In this document: one piece after another, positions 1 through 9,302 of the stretch
Position numbering within the stretch: position 1 is the stretch's first letter
Layout of the letters: each line of letters opens with the position of its first letter
From: a virus
DNA: 43,435 bases
Reading direction: 5' to 3' (one strand)
IMG/VR virus record: IMGVR_UViG_3300025030_000200
Span: 1-43,435 of that record
Program-made: the position numbers and the translations under genes
The notes under the pieces: model-generated
What the model saw: the letters and a program-made list of their open reading frames with translations, nothing else
Database searches by the model: none
Told to the model about the DNA's origin: nothing

Positions 1-1
1 G

Positions 2-142
2 GGGGGGGGGTGGGGCAGTTCATCAGGATATGGGGGCGGCCCTCCTATGACGCCGCCGAGCGCTCGTCCGCCAACACAAGTTAGTGGGTTTCGGTCTCCC
101 TACGGATATCGCGGGAATGGTTCTGGCGGGAGTGCGTACTAG
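2..142 (+). CDS. C-terminal end of a Gly-rich protein (partial)
   Basis: The frame beginning at base 2 is open to a TAG at 140-142 and ends immediately before the next start codon. The translated tail is rich in Gly, Ser, Pro and Tyr and ends in GSGGSAY, in keeping with the Gly-rich proteins encoded just downstream. It would be the last 46 residues of a gene that starts outside the window. The first ten bases are all G, which may be real Gly codons or an assembly-end artefact. No function can be assigned. Confidence 0.4.
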   Translation, partial: GGGWGSSSGYGGGPPMTPPSARPPTQVSGFRSPYGYRGNGSGGSAY

Positions 143-727
143 ATGCTCGTCGCGGCCGTCGAACCCGTTGAGATCGACCGCGAACCCGTGCGGTTCCTCT
201 CCATCGTCGAGGCCCCGAAGTACCAGTTCCCGCTTCGGCCGATCCCGAATTCCTGGTGGACACCTGCCAAAATGGCACAAACGTGGGAGCGGATCTCGGG
301 GTATCCCTACATGCTCGCGGACCTCGTCAAGAAGCAGAAGGAGGCTTTCGCGAAGGGAACGGTGTCCGGAGATATCCGCTGGTTCGAACTCGGGGGCGGG
401 GCCGGCTACGCCCACGTTTTCAACCGGCAGGAGGATGGGACCGCCGACCTGAACTTCGAGTTCGTCGGGGACCACCGGGCCTTCCTGAAGAAGTACGGCG
501 ACGGGCGGGAATGTCTGGATCTGAGCGTCACGGCAATCATGCGATGGCTGAAGCTGCGGAAACTCCGGGCGTTCGTGGTTGCGGCGAACGGGGCCTCGGT
601 GGCGATGACGAAGCGGTGTGGATTCCAGCAGGAAGGGTACCTGCGGCAAGAGTGGATCGTGAACGGGCAGCCTGAAGACGTGATCGTGTTCGGGCGGCTT
701 GCGGAGGCGACATGGCAGACGAGGTGA
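143..727 (+). CDS. GNAT-like N-acetyltransferase-type phage protein
   Basis: A 194-residue protein. Its C-terminal half has the look of a GNAT fold: a segment reading FVVAANGASVAMTKRCGF, where a side chain-rich helix follows a beta strand and ends in the common 'xxGF' turn, then a strand ending VIVFGRL. GNAT proteins transfer acyl groups from acyl-CoA to amines; such proteins are common in phage structural blocks and often have unknown substrates. The N-terminal half (PNSWWTPAKMAQTWERISG) is not recognised. The start has GGGAG 13 bases upstream and lies directly after a stop. The end overlaps the next gene by 16 bases, so the two are probably translated together. Confidence 0.6.
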   Translation: MLVAAVEPVEIDREPVRFLSIVEAPKYQFPLRPIPNSWWTPAKMAQTWERISGYPYMLADLVKKQKEAFAKGTVSGDIRWFELGGGAGYAHVFNRQEDGTADLNFEFVGDHRAFLKKYGDGRECLDLSVTAIMRWLKLRKLRAFVVAANGASVAMTKRCGFQQEGYLRQEWIVNGQPEDVIVFGRLAEATWQTR

Positions 728-1068
728 CGTACACCGGCCCATCCGAAGAACTCATGGAAGCCATGATGCAGTACTACCTGGCCCGCATCGGGAAGCCAAA
801 GGACATGTACCCGGGGCAGCTCCGGGCGGGCAGGAGCCCTGCTCAGGGGATGGCTCAGGCGCTGATGATGCAGCGGTATTCGAGTGGTGGTCCGCAGTCG
901 TGGAACACCACGAGGGGGTTCTTGGACAAGTACGGGAGCGGGACGCAGCGAGGCGGTGGCGGTGGTGGCGGTCGAGGTGGCGGAGGGATTCCGCCCTGGA
1001 TGTTGCAGGCGATGATGAGCCGCGGTGGCGGACAGGGCGGACCGCAGGGCGGGCAAGGGGGGTACTAG
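712..1068 (+). CDS. Small Gly-rich hypothetical protein
   Basis: 118 residues, started at ATG 712 with GGAGG six bases upstream inside the end of the preceding gene. The N-terminal 60 residues are helical and Met-rich (EELMEAMMQYYLARIG, AQGMAQALMMQRY). The rest is a Gly/Arg run followed by PPWMLQAMMSRGG and a Gly/Gln tail. The composition matches the following larger Gly-rich protein, so a shared virion role (tail or internal protein) is an inference from context only. No domain is recognised. Confidence 0.6.
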   Translation: MADEVTYTGPSEELMEAMMQYYLARIGKPKDMYPGQLRAGRSPAQGMAQALMMQRYSSGGPQSWNTTRGFLDKYGSGTQRGGGGGGGRGGGGIPPWMLQAMMSRGGGQGGPQGGQGGY

Positions 1069-1071
1069 GTC

Positions 1072-2970
1072 ATGCAAGTCGGGCACAACCGCAGGAGAGG
1101 TGATCCGGACTTTGGTGGTAGTGCGCTGGGGTATGGGAGTCTTGAGGACATTTGGGACTGGATCGAAACTAATTCCAAGGTCGGGAACGAGCTGACCCAG
1201 TGGAACGCCAGGAAGCGGAAGGAATACCAAGACTACCTCGACAAGTGGTACGAGGAGCATCCCAACGAGCCGCCTCCCGACCCCGGTAAGGATGTGGATC
1301 CCGGGATGGGACCCGGCGAGTATGACGACCCCGCGGAGAAGCCGTGGTCGTGGAAGGATGTGCTCAGTTGGATTGCTTCGACGGGGAAAGACGTGCTCCG
1401 TGGCGACTGGCTTGGCGCCGGGGAGCAGATCTGGGACGCTATTGCTGGCGCAGACATCGACTGGGATTCCATCGAACGGGCTCTCAAGGGCAAGGGCTTG
1501 ACGCCCGAAGACATCGCGAACGCCCGCGATCAGTTTGACCAGTACAGGAAAGACTCCGACGCTCGTTTCAAAAACCGTCGCGGGAACGAGCCTGGGTCTC
1601 CTGGCGAAGAAGAGACCGATCCGAACAATCCCGGCGGTGGTGCGGGTGGTGTCGGGACACCTCGCGATGGCGGTGTTAGGCCGGATGGCGGCGGTGGTGG
1701 GAACTACGACTTCACCCCGAACTGGGATCCGAGAGACCCGTCGACATGGCCGGCTCAGATGGGCAACACCGACTACGGGTGGGGCGATGCCGCGCAGCAG
1801 TACGGCCCGATGTTGAATCTCCCCGGAATGGGAGGGGGCGGCGGAAATCCTTTCATGAACGGAGGCGGCGACATGGGCGCTGGAGGGGGCAACTACGGCG
1901 GTGGCTACGACCAGGGGGGAGGCAACTATGCTGGAGGCGGTGGCAATATGGGCTGGGGTGGTGGTGGCGGCGGTAACGCTGGTCCTGATCCTTACTACGG
2001 AGTGCCGGGAGGAGGAGACCCGCGATACCAGCAAAGGCGACCCGACTTCCGAGGATCGCGAGACCTAGACCGGCTCGCCTACTCGTCGGAGAACCGGCCG
2101 AACGCGACCATCGATTTCGAACGGAATCCGTTCTCGCAGCAGTATGGGTACGGCGGCCAGATGGTGAAGTACAACGAGATGCCGCAGTTCCAGGCGGCGT
2201 CCGCTCAGATCGACGAGCAGACCGAGCAGGAGATCGCCCAGCAGGCCGAGGATTTCGGTGGTTCCGGGATGCGCTGGTCGAGCGCCCTTGCCGACGCGAT
2301 GGGGAAGACCCGCCGAGGGGCAGCCGCGGACAAGAACAAGCTCATGCTCGACATGGACCGGGAAGAGTCTCAGAAGGCGTGGGAACGGCAGATGCAGGAA
2401 GCCGGCCAGATGCGCGAAGACTACATGGGCCAGACCGGACTCGACTGGGACGTGGCGAGAACGAAGGGCCAGCTCCAGAATCAGATGGGGAACCAGACGT
2501 TCCAGAACGTCATGGGTCTCGACGCCCAGCGCTTCGACCAGAATCGCTACTTCCAGGACAGGGACTACCGGGAGTATGTCGACCAGTATGGTCGCCAGAA
2601 CGACATGGAACAGCGGTCGTATGGGCGCTGGCTCACGAACGACCAGAACGAATTCCAGCGTCAACAGGAAGCGGCGATGCTGGCGATGCAGCTCGGAGGG
2701 CAGGAGAATCAGTACGGTCGCGACCTCTTCCAGGATCTTTGGGGGATGGGGAGGGATGAGCGTGGGATGGAGAACGCGGACAACGAGGCGCTCTATCGGG
2801 AATGGCTGCGGGCTCAGGGCGGATGGGATCAGGAGATCGGTGGTTTCACCGGCGGAGGGGCGGGTGGCCCACAGTTCAAGGCGCCGGGTGGGAAGTGGTG
2901 GGAAGATCCGAGGATTTGGGAGGCGATTGGTGGGGTCGTCGGTGGATACTTCGGAGACGAGGGAGAGTAG
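1072..2970 (+). CDS. Large Gly/Asn/Gln-rich putative virion protein
   Basis: 632 residues. The first 180 are charged and Trp/Asp-rich (EDIWDWIETN, WDAIAGADIDWDSIERALKGKG). Residues about 180-310 are a low-complexity Gly-rich linker with GGGGN, NYGGGY and GGGNM runs. The last 320 are Gln/Arg/Asp-rich and probably helical, with repeated short patterns such as QYGRQN and DQNEFQRQQEA. It ends in EAIGGVVGGYFGDEGE, which might be a short membrane-active helix. It sits between two other unassigned proteins upstream of a giant protein, an order typical of internal virion or ejection proteins in podoviruses. That role is inferred. Confidence 0.6.
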   Translation: MQVGHNRRRGDPDFGGSALGYGSLEDIWDWIETNSKVGNELTQWNARKRKEYQDYLDKWYEEHPNEPPPDPGKDVDPGMGPGEYDDPAEKPWSWKDVLSWIASTGKDVLRGDWLGAGEQIWDAIAGADIDWDSIERALKGKGLTPEDIANARDQFDQYRKDSDARFKNRRGNEPGSPGEEETDPNNPGGGAGGVGTPRDGGVRPDGGGGGNYDFTPNWDPRDPSTWPAQMGNTDYGWGDAAQQYGPMLNLPGMGGGGGNPFMNGGGDMGAGGGNYGGGYDQGGGNYAGGGGNMGWGGGGGGNAGPDPYYGVPGGGDPRYQQRRPDFRGSRDLDRLAYSSENRPNATIDFERNPFSQQYGYGGQMVKYNEMPQFQAASAQIDEQTEQEIAQQAEDFGGSGMRWSSALADAMGKTRRGAAADKNKLMLDMDREESQKAWERQMQEAGQMREDYMGQTGLDWDVARTKGQLQNQMGNQTFQNVMGLDAQRFDQNRYFQDRDYREYVDQYGRQNDMEQRSYGRWLTNDQNEFQRQQEAAMLAMQLGGQENQYGRDLFQDLWGMGRDERGMENADNEALYREWLRAQGGWDQEIGGFTGGGAGGPQFKAPGGKWWEDPRIWEAIGGVVGGYFGDEGE

Positions 2971-2973
2971 CGC

Positions 2974-3888
2974 ATGGCTCTGAAACTCCTTGGAGGTTCT
3001 TCTCCTGGGCCAATCTGGCAGGACGAGAGCCCATTCGTCGGTGCGTTCTCGGCGCTCATGAGTGGGATGACGGCGGCGGAGGAGAAGCGCTGGCGGAGGA
3101 AGATCGAGAAAGAGCGTTTGGCGATGGAAAAGGAATCGCGTCAGGCGCTCAAAGAGCAGCGCGAGGCGCAGGCGGAGGATCGGAAGTTCCAGACCGCCGA
3201 ACGCCAGCGGAAAGCGGAGGAAGAGGCGGGGCTCCAGAGAGGTATCGAGTTGTTCAACAGGGCCGAGGACCCAACCCAGATCGGCCCGACGGCAGGAACG
3301 TTCCAGAAGGCTCAGATGGGTCCCGGGATCGCTTCAAAACTCATGTTCCGCGATCAAAATCTGACCGGTCCTGAGATCGAAAATATCGAGTCTCGCTACG
3401 ATCCGGCGGCACACGTCAAACGACAGAGAGAGTCGGAGGCCAAGGCCAAGGCGGTTCGTGACGCCAAGCGCCAGGAGGCCGCAGACAAGAGCGCCGCGGG
3501 AGTGGCGGAGTACGGGCAGAAACGCCGGCTTGACGAAAGTCTGATTCGGAGTAGGCCCCTGAAGACGCCCCCCGAACTGACAAAGGCACTGGAATCACTC
3601 AACCAGCTGAAACTGCAACGAGTAAAAATTGCCGGGGCGAAACCGCCGGCTTCGGCGATGGGCGTTACTGACCCGGAAGTGAGCGCAGGCTGGATGCAGA
3701 AGTGGAACAACCAGAAGGAGACGGCCCTGCGAACAGTGGATGCAGAGATCGCAAAGGCGGCCAAGCTGGTTGAGGCCCTCAGAGGAGGGTTGCCAGCCAA
3801 CTACTCGGAGGAGACTCCGTCGGGGCCGCCGATAGAACCACCCGGCGAGTATGACGAAGAGTTGGCGAAGATCGACGCTGCTCTCTAA
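2974..3888 (+). CDS. Coiled-coil putative internal virion protein
   Basis: 304 residues, beginning four bases after the previous stop with GAGGGAGAG as ribosome binding site. After a 35-residue Gly/Pro-containing head (PGPIWQDESPFVGAFSALMSG), residues about 35-90 form a strong charged coiled coil of Lys, Glu, Arg, Gln and Ala. A second helical Lys/Arg/Glu-rich stretch follows at about 145-190. The C-terminus is acidic and Pro-rich (PIEPPGEYDEELAKIDAAL). No enzymatic motif is visible. It most likely works with its large neighbours in the virion or during DNA ejection, an inference from gene order. Confidence 0.6.
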   Translation: MALKLLGGSSPGPIWQDESPFVGAFSALMSGMTAAEEKRWRRKIEKERLAMEKESRQALKEQREAQAEDRKFQTAERQRKAEEEAGLQRGIELFNRAEDPTQIGPTAGTFQKAQMGPGIASKLMFRDQNLTGPEIENIESRYDPAAHVKRQRESEAKAKAVRDAKRQEAADKSAAGVAEYGQKRRLDESLIRSRPLKTPPELTKALESLNQLKLQRVKIAGAKPPASAMGVTDPEVSAGWMQKWNNQKETALRTVDAEIAKAAKLVEALRGGLPANYSEETPSGPPIEPPGEYDEELAKIDAAL

Positions 3889-3893
3889 AGATC

Positions 3894-6800
3894 ATGGCTG
3901 ATCCGATTCTGCTCTTCCAGGAGTACAAGGCCACCAACGATCCGGAGGTGAAGCGTCGGCTTGCCGAGTGGATGCGGGCGAACAAGGGTACGGTCAGAGG
4001 CAAGGCGTTCGATGACCTTCTCGCTGGGATGGGGAAGGATCAGATCGGCAAGACCGAAGGGCCGACGCTGAAGAGCCGCATGACCGAGGGGGCTGGGCCA
4101 ACGATGCCCACGGCGGAGTCGATGCGCGAGGGCACGAAGTCGGTTTTTGGACGGATGGCCGCCGACTATGCTCTGGAGCCATATGCGTCCGCCGCAAGTG
4201 GGCTAGGAGAGATGGCACAGCGGAGCACCCTCCCTCGCCAAGTCGGGAAGTTCCTTTCTCAGCAGGGAGACATCGCCAGGGAGCAGGCGGAGGCGATCCG
4301 AGGCGAACCACTTCCGGGGATGGTCCCCGAACTTGCGTATCAGGCGGTCTCTGGCCTTGGGGCGATGCCGGCGATTCACGCGAAGTTCCAGCCGTTGACA
4401 TCCGTCGCAACGAAGGCGTTGGGGAAGGGGCTGCCGGCTTCGATGGCTGGAGCGGGTGCCACGGAATACCTCTCTCACATAGCGGGTGGCCAGTCGGACG
4501 AAGATGCCGTTCTCGCAGGGGCTAAGGCCGCGTCCATGTTGGGACAGGTCGGGGCGGCGGCTCCACTCTCTCCCCTTCGCCGCGCGGGGACTGTCGCGCT
4601 GGGGCAAGGTGGAGAAACGTTGGCCACAGGTGGAAGCCTGGCCGAGGCCGCCGCTGCGGCCGGGATCGGGGCTGGGTTTACGGTTGATGGAGGGCAAGGG
4701 GGTTCCGGATTCAAGGACGCAATGAGGCCAGAGGCCGCGGAGAAGACGGCCCAGAAGGAGCGATTCGCTTCGCTGGAGAAGGAGCGGGTGCGCCAGCAGA
4801 AGGAGGCCGAGCAGGCCGCCAAGGAAGCGGAGGAGCAGCGGCAGGAGGCCGTCAAAGAGAGCTTGGTCGGCGATGTCGTCACGAAACTCCGTGGAGTCCC
4901 GCGGGAAGTCGATCCCCAGCAGGTGCAAACCGTTCTTGAGCAGCATGTCGCCAAGACGATGGGGGAGAACGGGCTTCCTGTGACCCCGGAGGCGGTTGGC
5001 GAGGTGCTCAGGCGGAGCATCAAGGCCAAGGAAGATGCCGATGCCGTTGCCAACCACATCGAAGCTGAGCGGACCAAGGCCGAAGAGAAGGCCCGGAAAA
5101 TCGCCGAGCGGGAGCAGAAGGCAGCCGAGAAGGAAGCCCAGAAGCAGCAGAAGCTCGCCGAGAAGATGGCTCCTGAGCCCCCGGACCCTGCTCAGGTGGC
5201 TGCGGAGAAGGGGCACAAGGTGGCCCAAGCGGCCAAGGCGAGCGTCCCGGCGAAGTCGAGGATCAAGAGCGCCACCCGTGGCAAGGGGACCAAGGTGGCG
5301 CAGCTTGGGGCGAGAGCCGCCAACGGGGACCCCGAAGCGGCTGCGACCTTGGCGAAGTCCACCGACCCAGAGATCCGGGCGGCGGTGGAAGAGGTGACGG
5401 CACCCCCCCCCCTCCCCGAAGGGATGGTCCCTCCCGTCGAAGCCCCCCCCGAAGGAGGGATGAATGCTCGACCAGTCGAAGCCGGCGCCGAGATATTGGC
5501 ACGGATGACCGAGGGGGAACTCGTAGACGCATACCAACGAGCGAAGGCCGCCGACGATGGCTTGTTGGTCGAGGTGTTCGGGGAGGATGGCGCGAAAGCC
5601 TACCGGGCGGCCAGGAGAAAATCCGAGTCACCCTTCTCTGCTGCGGCCGATCCAGAGGTAAAGCGAGCCGACGCGCTAATCGTGGAAATGGAGAGTCGCC
5701 TTAGCGAAGACCAGTACAACCGCTTTTTTGGGATTGGCCTTCGCGATGCCGACAATGTCGAAGTCCTAAAGACATATGTCGACGCACACCGCAGTGTCGC
5801 CGTGGGCCGCACTGCGGCCGAGACTGGTGATGAATTGCGCTATCTGGTCACCCGCCTTGACCCGTCCGATCCGTGGTCTCCGGAGGCCGTGACGCTACGA
5901 GAGACGATGCGTGTTGCGGCAGAACAGGGACAGGATCCGAACCAAATCTGGCAGGCCGCCCTCAGGGGATCGGCCGCGCGGTTCGGGGAAGACGCCGATT
6001 TCATGTTGCGGCGGTTCATGCGAGGTGAGAATGCTCGACCAGTCGAAGCCGATAGCGGTAGCCCACCGGGTGGCCCAAATGCAGTTGGCGGCCCTCGCCC
6101 TGGGGGTCCCCTTGGAGAGCCTGGACCCGGAGTCGGCCCAGGCGGCAGAGGCATGGGGCCTGAAGCCACCGTCGCAGGTGCTCTCCCCGAAGCAGCTCGC
6201 CCGCCGGGTGTCGAAGGTCCGCCGCAAGTTGGGCCAGAACCCCGAGGCGTACCTGAACTACCTGAAGCGCTACGGGAACAGCCCCTCCCCGACATCCCGA
6301 AAGGGGTCGGCGCAGCGGCCAAGGCGGTAGGCGCCGAAGATGCGGCCAGGATCAACAAGCATATCGACCCCGAGGGCTTGCTCAACCCAACGAAAAAAGG
6401 GATCCCTTCCCAGCAAAAGGCCGAGAACTACGCAACCATGATTCGTGCCGTCTGGAACAAACCGGAGGCCCGGGACCTGGAGATCCGCGCGACCGCCGAG
6501 ACCGACTACGTTCCGCGGTTGTACCGCAAGAGCGACGGCAAGCTCCTCTCGAAAGCGGAAGAAAACGCCATCTGGGAGGCGGGCGATCCAGAGGCGCCGA
6601 GCCCGAGCCGGCCGGTTCCGGACAACCGGAAGACCATCATGAACCAGTGGGTTGTCCCGCTGACGCGGAAGCTCATGAGGCTGTCGATGCCGGATGGTGT
6701 CCGACAACATCTTCGAGACTTCGTCGCGAGCTACGAAGCGCAGACGGGAGAAGCGCAGTCGTATCTCAAGCAGTTGCTGAAGGACCGGGCCGAGGATATG

Positions 6801-9302
6801 GGGTTCAAGAAGGGGGACATCGTCGAGATGGTGACGGCGCTGGCCCCGCCGAACATGCCCGTCTGGAAGAACCATCTCATCATCAACGTTCTCGATCAGG
6901 CAAAAGCCGGGAAGACCCTCGACGAGGCTCTTCGGAACGTTCACGATCCCAAGAGTGAATACTACGACCCGCGCATAACCCGCGACGCCGAAGTCGAGTT
7001 CCGTTCCATGGAGAACACGAACAAGCTCATCGAAACGGTGAGAGAACAAGCGTACATGCAGGACGCCGGGTATGACGCGATCGGATTGGTGACGCATCCC
7101 GATTGGCATCCTGGCAATCCCGAGGGGGCGTTCTACCTGCCATCCCTGCGTTCTCAGGAGCGTACGCCGAGTGCGTTTTCCAAGATCATGGCGTCCGTCC
7201 TGCGGAAAACTGGTGGTGGAGGGATCCCGACGAAAGCCGAGCAGGCGCACCAGAAGCAGCGGGAAGACGACATGCACGTTGTCCCGTACAAGTCACCTGG
7301 AGTAGAGGGTGGTTCACCTGGACCCGAGGGGATAGCGAAGAGAACTTTCCTCCGGAAGGCAGACGCCGATGCGTTCAGGGCGCAACTCAAGGCGAAGGGG
7401 GTCGACTCCGGCTACATCCCCCCGCGCCCGTTCCCTGTCCGCATGGCGGAGATGACGCTCAGGGAGCGCCCCGCCGAATGGCTGGCTCGCGGGTTCATCG
7501 AAAGCGAGGGGCTTCGGACCAAGGCTGTCGTGCTCACGGCGTTCGCAAAGGCGGCCAAGGAAGACTACACGGTTGCGAGAGACCGGGTTCTCGGCGACAT
7601 GGCCGGCGAAGATCCGATGATTGCCGAACCGGCGACCGCGGGCCTGTGGAAAAGCAAGTATGTCCCTGTCAAGGAAGCGATCCCGATGGCGGAGGGACTC
7701 TGGGATACGAACATCGACATGAAGGAGCTGTCCCGGCACCTGATCCGGAAGGACCTCGCCGAGACGCTTCAGGGGGCATGGTCCCCGAAATCGCCGTTCG
7801 AGTCGTTCGTCAACATGGGGGGGGTCGAAGGATTCCTGAAGAAGGGTGTCACGGCGTGGTATTTGCCGCGCCACCCGAAGCAGGTGCTCGTAGAGAACGC
7901 GCTCCAGACGTTCGGGGACGGTGGTTTCCCGATGCTCTATGCGTACCAGAAGGAAGTCCCTGGCCTGTCATACGCACTGGTGCAGACGATGAAGGGCAAG
8001 GTCCCCAACGGGAAGAGCCTCGGAGCGCAGATGCTCCGGGCGCTGCACCTACGCGATGCTGGCGGGAAATGGACTGACGGAAAAGCCACCTTCCCGAAGG
8101 GGCAGAAGTGGCTGGAGGCAGGGATCGACGAGCAGATCGTCAAACTGCTTCTCATCGCGGAGGATGCCGGGTTCCACCGTTCGACGTTTGTCGGGGCGCA
8201 GCTTGGCGGGACGAAGCGTATCCATGGTGGCGCTGGCGGCGGGCGGCTTGGGGAAATCGGCGGGTTCGAGCGGACGTTTGTGGACGCAGCCAAAGAGAAG
8301 GTCGGTCGCCTCCCCGGGGCTGAGAAAGTCTTCGATCTCGCCAGCAACCTGGAGTTGGCTTACCACGCGGAAGACTTCTTCGCGAAAGTGCATGCGCTGA
8401 AGTACCACATGGAGCATGGGGTGTCCGAAGCGGAGGCTATCGCGCGGGCGAAAGAATTCTACATGGATTTTGCCGACATTCCGGACGGGGCGAGGAGCGG
8501 TGTGGCGAAGATGGTGCCGTTCCTGCCGTCGTTGTACTACAACTGGCAGCGGATCTTTGCCGCGCATACGTGGCATTTTGGGAAAAAGCACCAGCAGCAG
8601 TTTCAGATCCGCATGGGGCTGCTCGCCGCCGGGGCGCTGGGGATCCCGGCAGCGATGCGGCAGGCGTTCTTCTCGGACGAGGAGAAGCGAAAGCTCGGGC
8701 GCTTCAAGCCTGGCTGGTTCGAAGTCCCGATCCCGATCCCCGGCTCGGACGGAAAGTATCTGACCTTCGACCTTGGGAAGTTCATCCCAATGTCGGAGTT
8801 GTCGAACCTGTTCCAGAAACCGCGAGGCGGTTGGGTCGATCTTCCGAAACAGACCGCACGGAACCTGACGCCGATGTGGACGCAGTTCCCGCAGGCGCTG
8901 TTCACGGGCAAGGATCGATGGGGCTCTGATCTGTACTCCCCGGAAACGGCCGGGATGACGAAGGCGCAAATCCTCGCGAAGGAAGCCGCGAAGAACTACC
9001 TGCCGGCGATGCTGGGGTCGTACACGCTGGGGGCTTACGACAACGCGGTCAAGGACGCGAAGCTCCGGAAGCCATGGGCGGCGCAGTTGGCCCCGATACT
9101 CCCGAGTCGCGTGGTGAGCAAAGAGGTCCATCCCAAGATGGAGAAGAGTCTTCGAAAGCGCGAGATCCGGGGGAGTCAGGCGGCCAAGGGCCGCGCAAGA
9201 ACAGAGGCCGCCAAGGAGCGACAGGACCGGGAGACGCGAGCGCTACAGAAGGCGTACTACCGTTACCTTTCCGGACGTGACGACGAGGAAGAGGAGGAGT
9301 GA
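3894..9302 (+). CDS. Giant internal virion / large polyvalent-type protein
   Basis: 1802 residues, the largest gene here. In order: a head (MADPILLFQEYKATNDPEVKRRL); an Ala/Gly-rich section to about 275; a long Lys/Glu/Gln coiled coil about 280-470; Pro/Gly-rich linkers about 495-530 and 720-800; and a folded C-terminal 950 residues with Trp/Tyr-rich parts (DFADIPDGARSGVAKMVPFL, YYNWQRIFAAHTWHFGKKHQ). The tail is highly charged and ends in DDEEEEE. Mosaic multidomain proteins of this size between structural and lysis genes are typical of podoviral ejection or large polyvalent proteins. No catalytic motif is certain. The phrase NARPVEA occurs twice (near 5464 and 6030), encoded by an identical 22-base stretch. 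The region 6031-6330 is also open in another frame with protein-like composition. Confidence 0.65.
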   Translation: MADPILLFQEYKATNDPEVKRRLAEWMRANKGTVRGKAFDDLLAGMGKDQIGKTEGPTLKSRMTEGAGPTMPTAESMREGTKSVFGRMAADYALEPYASAASGLGEMAQRSTLPRQVGKFLSQQGDIAREQAEAIRGEPLPGMVPELAYQAVSGLGAMPAIHAKFQPLTSVATKALGKGLPASMAGAGATEYLSHIAGGQSDEDAVLAGAKAASMLGQVGAAAPLSPLRRAGTVALGQGGETLATGGSLAEAAAAAGIGAGFTVDGGQGGSGFKDAMRPEAAEKTAQKERFASLEKERVRQQKEAEQAAKEAEEQRQEAVKESLVGDVVTKLRGVPREVDPQQVQTVLEQHVAKTMGENGLPVTPEAVGEVLRRSIKAKEDADAVANHIEAERTKAEEKARKIAEREQKAAEKEAQKQQKLAEKMAPEPPDPAQVAAEKGHKVAQAAKASVPAKSRIKSATRGKGTKVAQLGARAANGDPEAAATLAKSTDPEIRAAVEEVTAPPPLPEGMVPPVEAPPEGGMNARPVEAGAEILARMTEGELVDAYQRAKAADDGLLVEVFGEDGAKAYRAARRKSESPFSAAADPEVKRADALIVEMESRLSEDQYNRFFGIGLRDADNVEVLKTYVDAHRSVAVGRTAAETGDELRYLVTRLDPSDPWSPEAVTLRETMRVAAEQGQDPNQIWQAALRGSAARFGEDADFMLRRFMRGENARPVEADSGSPPGGPNAVGGPRPGGPLGEPGPGVGPGGRGMGPEATVAGALPEAARPPGVEGPPQVGPEPRGVPELPEALREQPLPDIPKGVGAAAKAVGAEDAARINKHIDPEGLLNPTKKGIPSQQKAENYATMIRAVWNKPEARDLEIRATAETDYVPRLYRKSDGKLLSKAEENAIWEAGDPEAPSPSRPVPDNRKTIMNQWVVPLTRKLMRLSMPDGVRQHLRDFVASYEAQTGEAQSYLKQLLKDRAEDMGFKKGDIVEMVTALAPPNMPVWKNHLIINVLDQAKAGKTLDEALRNVHDPKSEYYDPRITRDAEVEFRSMENTNKLIETVREQAYMQDAGYDAIGLVTHPDWHPGNPEGAFYLPSLRSQERTPSAFSKIMASVLRKTGGGGIPTKAEQAHQKQREDDMHVVPYKSPGVEGGSPGPEGIAKRTFLRKADADAFRAQLKAKGVDSGYIPPRPFPVRMAEMTLRERPAEWLARGFIESEGLRTKAVVLTAFAKAAKEDYTVARDRVLGDMAGEDPMIAEPATAGLWKSKYVPVKEAIPMAEGLWDTNIDMKELSRHLIRKDLAETLQGAWSPKSPFESFVNMGGVEGFLKKGVTAWYLPRHPKQVLVENALQTFGDGGFPMLYAYQKEVPGLSYALVQTMKGKVPNGKSLGAQMLRALHLRDAGGKWTDGKATFPKGQKWLEAGIDEQIVKLLLIAEDAGFHRSTFVGAQLGGTKRIHGGAGGGRLGEIGGFERTFVDAAKEKVGRLPGAEKVFDLASNLELAYHAEDFFAKVHALKYHMEHGVSEAEAIARAKEFYMDFADIPDGARSGVAKMVPFLPSLYYNWQRIFAAHTWHFGKKHQQQFQIRMGLLAAGALGIPAAMRQAFFSDEEKRKLGRFKPGWFEVPIPIPGSDGKYLTFDLGKFIPMSELSNLFQKPRGGWVDLPKQTARNLTPMWTQFPQALFTGKDRWGSDLYSPETAGMTKAQILAKEAAKNYLPAMLGSYTLGAYDNAVKDAKLRKPWAAQLAPILPSRVVSKEVHPKMEKSLRKREIRGSQAAKGRARTEAAKERQDRETRALQKAYYRYLSGRDDEEEEE
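6031..6330 (+). CDS. Possible overlapping gene inside the giant protein gene
   Basis: In the +1 frame relative to the giant protein, ATG 6031 is preceded by GAGGTGAGA, a good ribosome binding site, and opens 99 residues with normal composition. It is helix-forming and Lys/Arg/Leu/Gln-rich, for example QLARRVSKVRRKLGQ and PEAYLNYLKRYGNS. The host frame here is only Pro/Gly linker. Either a genuine overlapping gene exists, or an ancestral domain was shifted out of frame by two compensating indels. The short stretch MLDQSKP also occurs in this frame at 5463, behind AAGGAGGG, but stops after 14 residues. Function unknown. Confidence 0.3.
   Translation: MLDQSKPIAVAHRVAQMQLAALALGVPLESLDPESAQAAEAWGLKPPSQVLSPKQLARRVSKVRRKLGQNPEAYLNYLKRYGNSPSPTSRKGSAQRPRR

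Noticed and set aside
1-10. Poly-G as a biological terminal feature
   Set aside because: Ten G at the very end of the window is more likely a sequencing or assembly artefact, or simple Gly codons of the partial gene.
406-2034. Long minus-strand frames through the left structural region
   Set aside because: They are shadows of GC-rich plus-strand genes, with unnatural composition and no ribosome binding sites.
9299-9301. GTG start for the coiled-coil membrane protein
   Set aside because: ATG three bases later overlaps the stop as TGATG with better spacing to GAGGAGGAG; the choice changes one residue only.
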